From Patescibacterium sp964487795 (lineage in GTDB: Bacteria; Patescibacteriota; Patescibacteriia; Patescibacteriales; Patescibacteriaceae): a stretch of 64,000 bases of DNA. Location of the stretch: assembly GCA_964487795.1 (NCBI GenBank), contig CAZASI010000003.1:1-64000 (forward strand), read 5' to 3'. Of the stretch, positions 59,411 through 64,000 are shown in pieces. How positions within the stretch are numbered: position 1 is the stretch's first letter; every line of letters starts with the position of its first letter. The position numbers were made by a program, and so were the translations under genes. Below the pieces are notes generated by a model, which worked only from the letters and a program-made list of their open reading frames with translations, did not search any database and was not told the DNA's origin.

Positions 59411-62095
59411 TTACGGACAATTGCCGTCTGGTGTTAAATTGGTTGTTGGGACAAGATTACCTGCTCCGTCGCGACAGCAAGAAGGATTACCCGGACCGGC
59501 ACTACAACTCGGACCCGAGGACGGTTTAAAACAATTTTGATATATATCCTTAACACCGGAACCGACTTGTGACTGATATTGAGTTGCATCCCTAAAGGTG
59601 CCGTGTGACAAGAAAGCACTCGTTCGATCGGGCCTGCCATCAAGAGGAGCACTATCTTGATCTTCTTTGCGCACCCAGTACCCAATTGGATCATTAGCTA
59701 CGCTCCATAAATTAATCAGTTTATGTGTAATTTGCTGAATACCGTTATCAATCAAAATGCTACCGGTAGACAAACTTGATGACATCATTAATTTTGAAAA
59801 AACAATCTCTATTGCGCTGCTTAAATTAACATTTCCTTGGCCGTTAGGCGTATTCAAGCCAGCGATGGTCGGCGGAGTCAGATCAAGGCGATCACTAATC
59901 CAAAATGACCATAGGTAATTGTCGCCGCGTCCGGCATTATCCTGAACTGATATATTTTCATTATACGTGTCAACTCTTCCCTGAGGATTGTCATTTCTGT
60001 TTCCGTCCAACGAATTATCAGCTAAGTCCACAATTCCGTTCAAGCTCGAAGCAGTCGGATTGTTTTTATTGTTTGCAGCATCATTACACACACCCTGACT
60101 ACAAGTAGTAAACGGAGTAACGGTACAGTCTTCATTTCTTGTACAGTCCTGGAGACTCGCCGCACTCACTTCAACTTTCAAATGACTATTAGCAGGCAAA
60201 CAGTAGATATTTTCTCCGCAACCGTTCACGCCGCACTTTATATCGGAAATAAATTCGGCAGTTTTATATTGATTTGAAACAGTGAAGGTTCCGGCAAGTT
60301 GATTACCGTCACAAGTTCCATTGGAGCATTTATAAGAGAGACATTCTTCGTCTTTAGTACAGGTAACACCACCAGCCAATGCTGTATCACTAGCATTAAC
60401 GACCTGAAGTTTATCTGCCAGCTCCGTACTTGAACCTGAAACAGTCAGCGGATTAACAGCTTCATTAAAATTAATTTGAATAACAGTATTTTTCGGCTCA
60501 TCAGCCTTATCCTTAATACTATAGGTAGTACGCTGATCCGTTCCACCTTTCATCGTAGTAATAGCGATTTGTACCGCATTCGAACTTGAAAGTTCTATAT
60601 TATTACCTGACTGACCCGCCACTTTTGCTTTAATGTTGACGGTGGCGTTTTGTACCGGTAACGGGGAAGTTACTTCGGGATGAATCGCATTGACGGCCGC
60701 GGCAATATTATTTGCTGTAGCACCGGCATTAGCGCCCATACTTATTTGATTATTATTAGCAGCACCACTAACAAAAGTATAGGTTTTTGAACCGATTGTC
60801 AGTGTATCAGCCTGCTTAGCAGCCAGAACTGGAATATTCCAGCTGTGCCCCGCTGCAAAACCTGAGCCCAGACTCACTGTTAAACCGCAAGGACCGATGC
60901 TCACACTATTGTTAATAATTGCAATGTCCGTATTAATAAGGCCTGGTTGACCATAGTCAATACGAGCCGCCAAATTTGCACCTTGTTGAATAATAGACAG
61001 GGAAACCGTTCCATCGGAACAGACGTTAGTACCTGCCAGCGTAGCATTTACTGCAAGGGGCGGTGTTTCAACAGGAGCAGTTCGAACTATAGTAGCACTT
61101 GCGGCTCGAAAAGCAGTGGGCTGTCCATTTAATTTAATTTCACCGCTTGCTTGAGTTGCTTGGCTTATACCACTCACCGCATCAGCAGCGTTATCAGTTA
61201 AAGGGAAGATACCTGAATCACCGATACTTCTAATTTTTGGTGAAACCAAATCAAGCGAATTACTTACTTGAAAATTCCAACGAAAATCTGTCAGTCTAAA
61301 TGCTGGATCGCCATTGGCTTTTTTAAGCTCATCAGTAAGATTAACAGTATAGTCCGTTGGTCCGAGAGGTGAACCAAGATATGCGGGACCGGCCGGTTTA
61401 AAAACGAATGTTTTATTATCAACGGAATTAACACTAACATCAGTTACGTTAGATGCCTGACTATCGCCAGGAGGAGTTTTAAAAATTTTAATACTGTCCG
61501 GTTTGATTTTTGCACCAGGTGCACAAACAGCCGGAGAGCCGCTTACGTTATCACAAATGCTCGAAGCAAGCATCGGCTCTCGAAAAGTTACGATGATACT
61601 CGTATTACGCGGTACATCTCTCTGATACGGCTCAGGATAAACGCTTTGGATGATTCCGTTACCGAGCGCGCCAATTCCTTCTCCATTATTATTTCCGTTA
61701 TTATTACCTTCAACGTTACCAACTGCCTTCATTAAATTACTGAGAATAAATGAAACGATTCCGAATGAGGCTAAAATAATTATCAATCCGATAGCGGCAT
61801 TTCTTAAAATTAATTTCGCTTGTGCAATCTTCTCTTCATTACCTCCGGAGTTCATCCAAATAAAACCCGCGTACATTATAAGTCCCACGGCGATAATACC
61901 GAGGAAACCCAAAACAATGCGAATAATCTTCGCAATGGTGATTCTAATATCCTGACCGGACAATCCTGTTTGCGCCGCAAAGTCGAGACCGGTATTAAGG
62001 TTTTGAGCACTGACTGGATGCAGCACAAAAAAACCGGTAGCGACCGCGATAATGCAGATGATGACTAAACTTAGTTTTAAACGCTTTTTATTCAT
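59411..62095 (-). CDS. 894-residue surface protein with VirB2/TrbC-like N-terminus
   Basis: Start at 62095 (MNKKRLKLSLVIICI); the frame runs upstream to 62206 but lacks support and overlaps the relA start. The N-terminal ~150 residues are paralogous to those of the 2,111-residue protein: signal ending HPVSAQN, then LDFAAQTGLSGQD, FLGIIAVGLIMYAGFIW and AAIGLIIILASFGIVSF. Ig-like domains follow (SVYPEPYQRDVPRNTSI, RTTYSIKDKADEPKN). The C-terminus has paired Cys but fewer than its neighbour. It lies 4 nt upstream of the larger paralog in one operon. Confidence 0.87.
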   Translation of the reverse strand: MNKKRLKLSLVIICIIAVATGFFVLHPVSAQNLNTGLDFAAQTGLSGQDIRITIAKIIRIVLGFLGIIAVGLIMYAGFIWMNSGGNEEKIAQAKLILRNAAIGLIIILASFGIVSFILSNLMKAVGNVEGNNNGNNNGEGIGALGNGIIQSVYPEPYQRDVPRNTSIIVTFREPMLASSICDNVSGSPAVCAPGAKIKPDSIKIFKTPPGDSQASNVTDVSVNSVDNKTFVFKPAGPAYLGSPLGPTDYTVNLTDELKKANGDPAFRLTDFRWNFQVSNSLDLVSPKIRSIGDSGIFPLTDNAADAVSGISQATQASGEIKLNGQPTAFRAASATIVRTAPVETPPLAVNATLAGTNVCSDGTVSLSIIQQGANLAARIDYGQPGLINTDIAIINNSVSIGPCGLTVSLGSGFAAGHSWNIPVLAAKQADTLTIGSKTYTFVSGAANNNQISMGANAGATANNIAAAVNAIHPEVTSPLPVQNATVNIKAKVAGQSGNNIELSSSNAVQIAITTMKGGTDQRTTYSIKDKADEPKNTVIQINFNEAVNPLTVSGSSTELADKLQVVNASDTALAGGVTCTKDEECLSYKCSNGTCDGNQLAGTFTVSNQYKTAEFISDIKCGVNGCGENIYCLPANSHLKVEVSAASLQDCTRNEDCTVTPFTTCSQGVCNDAANNKNNPTASSLNGIVDLADNSLDGNRNDNPQGRVDTYNENISVQDNAGRGDNYLWSFWISDRLDLTPPTIAGLNTPNGQGNVNLSSAIEIVFSKLMMSSSLSTGSILIDNGIQQITHKLINLWSVANDPIGYWVRKEDQDSAPLDGRPDRTSAFLSHGTFRDATQYQSQVGSGVKDIYQNCFKPSSGPSCSAGPGNPSCCRDGAGNLVPTTNLTPDGNCP

Positions 62096-62099
62096 TTCT

Positions 62100-62128
62100 T
62101 TGACTGGAAGTCTTGGCACTTTTATAAT
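62100..62128 (+). promoter_or_regulatory. relA/spoT promoter
   Basis: TTGACT (62100-62105), 17-bp spacer, TATAAT (62123-62128), the best consensus match in the window. The ATG at 62165 gives a leader of about 30 nt with no clear Shine-Dalgarno. Confidence 0.8.
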
Positions 62129-62129
62129 C

Positions 62130-62159
62130 ATAATACCACATACTAAAGACCTGACGCAA
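62130..62159 (-). promoter_or_regulatory. Promoter of the surface-giant operon
   Basis: Minus strand TTGCGT (62159-62154), 18-bp spacer, TATTAT (62135-62130) preceded by TGG (extended -10). It interleaves with the relA promoter on the opposite strand, so the two may exclude each other. Confidence 0.65.
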
Positions 62160-62164
62160 CGCAT

Positions 62165-63634
62165 ATGACCATAGAACAGATTGTAGAACAAGTAGAAAAG
62201 AACCAACCGGGCGCTGACTGCTCGATTATTCGTCGCGCATATACTTTCGCTCTAGAAGCGCACGGTGACCAGAAACGCAAAAGCGGCGAACCGTATATAC
62301 AACATCCCTTGCATACGGCTTTTATTCTCGCACAAATCAGAGCAGACATTACAACCATTGTCGCCGGCTTATTGCATGACGTACCAGAGGACACAAAGCG
62401 AACTCTTGAAGATATTCAAAAAGAATTTGGCGATGATGCCGCTCGTCTGGTTGAAGGCATTACTAAATTAAGTAAAATCCGCTATCGCGGAATTAAACGT
62501 TATCGAGAAAGCCTGCGCAAAATGTTCTTAGCCATGGCTGAAGACTTGCGCGTCATGGTTATTAAGTTTGCTGATCGACTTCACAACCTGCGCACCCTCG
62601 ATGCTCTACCTAAAGATAAGCAACGACGTATTGCTCAAGAGAGTCTTGAAATCTATGCACCGATTGCCGGACTTTTAGGTATTTGGAGCCTGCGTTGGCA
62701 AATGGAGGATATTTGTTTCAAATATTTATTTCCGGAAGATTATAAAAAGATTGAGTATAAATATGAAATTGAACGCAAAACCGAATTGAACCAGTATATC
62801 GAACGAATCAAAATTATTGTTGGTTTGCGCTTAAAAGAAGATCGTATTAAGAATCAAATAGACGGACGTTTTAAGCATCTCTATAGTATCTGGCAAAAGA
62901 TGCAAGAGAAGCAAAGAAAATTCGACGAAATACACGATGTTTTTGCGCTACGTATTATTGTTGATACAGTAGCTGATTGCTATAAAGTGCTTGGCATTAT
63001 CCATTCTATTTGGAAACCGAACTATAGCCGCTTTAAAGACTATATCGCCGTGCCTAAGCCAAACGGATATCGCAGTATTCACACTACGGTTTTCGGACCA
63101 GAGGGCCGCGCCACAGAATTTCAAATCCGCACGAAAGAGATGCATGAAGAAGCGCTCTACGGTATCGCCGCACATTGGAATTATAAACTGCAACGCGGTG
63201 AGTCTTTAGAAAAAACTCCGCGTTGGGTTCAAGAAATTTTAGAAATTCAAAGAGAGGCTAAGGACAGTCAACAATTCTTACAAGAAATTAAAGTTAATAT
63301 TTTTCGCGACCGTATTTTCGTCTTTACTCCGAAGGGCGATGTTCACGATCTACCAAGCAATTCAACACCGGTTGATTTTGCATATTCAGTGCATACAGAT
63401 ATTGGTAATAAATGCGTGGCCGCTCGAATCAACGGACGCATGACTCCGCTCGAGGGCACGCTTAAAAATGGTGATATGGTTGAAGTTATTATCGATCCAA
63501 ATCGCGCCGGCCCAAACTATGATTGGTTAGATTTTGTTAAAACGCGCCGCGCTCGAGTTAAGATTAAGCAATATGCCAAACGATCGCGCCTTGATAGCTT
63601 TAAACGTTTTATCCCTGGCTTTAATAAAAAATAA
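62165..63634 (+). CDS. RelA/SpoT-type (p)ppGpp synthetase/hydrolase, short form
   Basis: 489 residues. The HD hydrolase half has HPLHTAFI and LLHDVPED with the expected metal His/Asp. The synthetase half has RSIHTTVFGPEGR and FALRIIVD. A TGS domain (FVFTPKGDVHDLP, DFAYSVHTDIG) follows. The protein ends just after TGS and lacks the C-terminal ZFD/ACT region of typical long Rel (about 700). It probably both makes and degrades (p)ppGpp but lacks ribosome-sensing parts. It is divergent from the giant surface operon. Confidence 0.94.
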   Translation: MTIEQIVEQVEKNQPGADCSIIRRAYTFALEAHGDQKRKSGEPYIQHPLHTAFILAQIRADITTIVAGLLHDVPEDTKRTLEDIQKEFGDDAARLVEGITKLSKIRYRGIKRYRESLRKMFLAMAEDLRVMVIKFADRLHNLRTLDALPKDKQRRIAQESLEIYAPIAGLLGIWSLRWQMEDICFKYLFPEDYKKIEYKYEIERKTELNQYIERIKIIVGLRLKEDRIKNQIDGRFKHLYSIWQKMQEKQRKFDEIHDVFALRIIVDTVADCYKVLGIIHSIWKPNYSRFKDYIAVPKPNGYRSIHTTVFGPEGRATEFQIRTKEMHEEALYGIAAHWNYKLQRGESLEKTPRWVQEILEIQREAKDSQQFLQEIKVNIFRDRIFVFTPKGDVHDLPSNSTPVDFAYSVHTDIGNKCVAARINGRMTPLEGTLKNGDMVEVIIDPNRAGPNYDWLDFVKTRRARVKIKQYAKRSRLDSFKRFIPGFNKK

Positions 63635-63658
63635 TCCGCTTTCGCGGATTATTTTTTT
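63626..63658. terminator. Bidirectional terminator between relA/spoT and rpsU
   Basis: AAAAATAATCCGC/GCGGATTATTTTT with loop TTTC. It contains the relA stop codon and lies at the rpsU stop, with T tracts on both strands. Confidence 0.88.
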
Positions 63659-63893
63659 ACCATCTGCCCATTAATTCATCTTTGAGTTTGCCGGTACGGC
63701 GTTCATATTCTTTTTTCTTTCGTAAATCAAGTCCGATTAACGCACTCTTGCGTTTGGCTTGTTCATTCTTGTCTTTACGGTGATAGCGGTTTTTGCGCGC
63801 ATCATAAAGGCGACCACTTTGCTGTAGTCGCTTATTGAAGCGTCTTAGGAAACTTTCAAAAGTTTCGCCTTTTTTTCGTTTAAATTCTACCAT
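63657..63893 (-). CDS. rpsU: Ribosomal protein bS21-like
   Basis: 78 residues, highly basic, with the S21 pattern KGETFESFLRRFNKRLQQSG in the first third (note the conserved RRF.KR..QSG), then basic stretches (RKKKEYERRTG). bS21 is a small-subunit protein near the 3' end of 16S rRNA that affects initiation. It is slightly longer than E. coli S21 (71). An AGGTG-like RBS lies upstream. Confidence 0.88.
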   Translation of the reverse strand: MVEFKRKKGETFESFLRRFNKRLQQSGRLYDARKNRYHRKDKNEQAKRKSALIGLDLRKKKEYERRTGKLKDELMGRW

Positions 63894-63934
63894 TAGGACA
63901 CCTGCTTTCTAGTCTTATAAAATAAGGTTTTTAG

Positions 63935-63963
63935 ATTTTAACCTAAAATAACTCTTCAGTCAA
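63935..63963 (-). promoter_or_regulatory. rpsU promoter
   Basis: Minus strand TTGACT (63963-63958), 17-bp spacer, TAAAAT (63940-63935). It lies about 40 nt upstream of the ATG at 63893, and overlaps the end of whatever gene lies upstream. Confidence 0.65.
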
Positions 63964-63968
63964 GAAGG

Positions 63969-64000
63969 CTATTTTGCCCCTAATCTCTTCTCAAGCTCAT
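63969..64000 (-). CDS. Possible 3' end of an unidentified gene
   Basis: A minus-strand frame enters from the right edge and reads ELEKRLGAK followed by TAG. The composition fits a helical protein C-terminus, but nothing more can be said from ten codons. Confidence 0.3.
   Translation of the reverse strand, partial: ELEKRLGAK

Noticed and set aside
53071..62095. Conjugative or integrative element, suggested by VirB2/TrbC-like segments
   Set aside because: No VirB4, coupling protein, relaxase, integrase or flanking direct repeats; neighbours are housekeeping genes.
1..64000. CRISPR arrays, riboswitches, rRNA genes and insertion sequences
   Set aside because: No regularly spaced short repeats, conserved riboswitch cores, rRNA signatures or transposase frames were noticed on either strand.

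Overview
The window looks like a chromosomal segment of a Candidate Phyla Radiation (Patescibacteria, probably Parcubacteria-like) bacterium. The call rests on the gene content: very large secreted proteins that begin with a TrbC/VirB2-like double membrane segment, several pseudopilin-anchored ectodomains, a PEGA/beta-propeller protein and a WbbL-type rhamnan cluster. It also rests on AT-rich, very tightly packed genes that mostly lack Shine-Dalgarno sequences, and on tRNA genes without encoded CCA. Genus or family cannot be named from sequence reading alone. Almost every base is coding; no gene-free stretch exceeds 300 bases.

Layout. 1-9274 (minus): the N-terminal ~3,090 residues of a giant repeat-rich surface protein running off the left edge. 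9349-13190: ABC-F ATPase, a beta-CASP RNase on the plus strand, and two small unknown genes. 13299-17030: tRNA-Asn, rpoD, dnaG, a small unknown gene and tRNA-Ser. 17035-26936 (minus): DsbA-like protein, gatA, gatC, a pilin/FGE-like fusion, ligA, four more pseudopilins (one with a DUF1566-like lectin tail) and an S41 protease. 27010-29616 (plus): murA and a PEGA protein. 29613-38025 (minus): a dTDP-rhamnose operon with four GT2 glycosyltransferases. 38108-39400 (plus): asnS. 39413-47091 (minus): DUF167, a NAGPA-like protein, a DedA-PAP2-LssY fusion, tRNA-Pro, a holin-like protein, mscL, an NlpC-like protein, tRNA-Ala, cyclophilin, cca, ogt/ATL. 47214-51160 (minus): nrdR, ftsZ, ftsA, dgkA, ybeY. 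51166-62095 (minus): four membrane-anchored surface proteins, including 2,111 and 894 residue paralogs with a VirB2-like N-terminus. 62165-63893: relA/spoT (plus) and rpsU (minus).

How it works together. Housekeeping functions (replication, transcription, translation, division, peptidoglycan precursor synthesis) alternate with an unusually large investment in the cell surface: a passenger-type repeat giant, pilin-anchored lectin-like domains, rhamnose polymer synthesis and Cys-rich giants, with a membrane-anchored thioredoxin-fold protein that could form their disulfides.

The pattern I find most worth testing is the architecture around tRNA genes. All four tRNAs are preceded by a GC-rich hairpin just 5' of the mature tRNA. 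Two of them end exactly 3 nt before the start codon of the next protein gene. A third has a 19-bp copy of its own 3' end 5 nt before a start codon. This looks like mitochondrial-style tRNA punctuation that would release leaderless mRNAs. It fits the near-leaderless promoters of murA, the S41 protease, asnS and mscL, and the many stop-N-ATG gene junctions.
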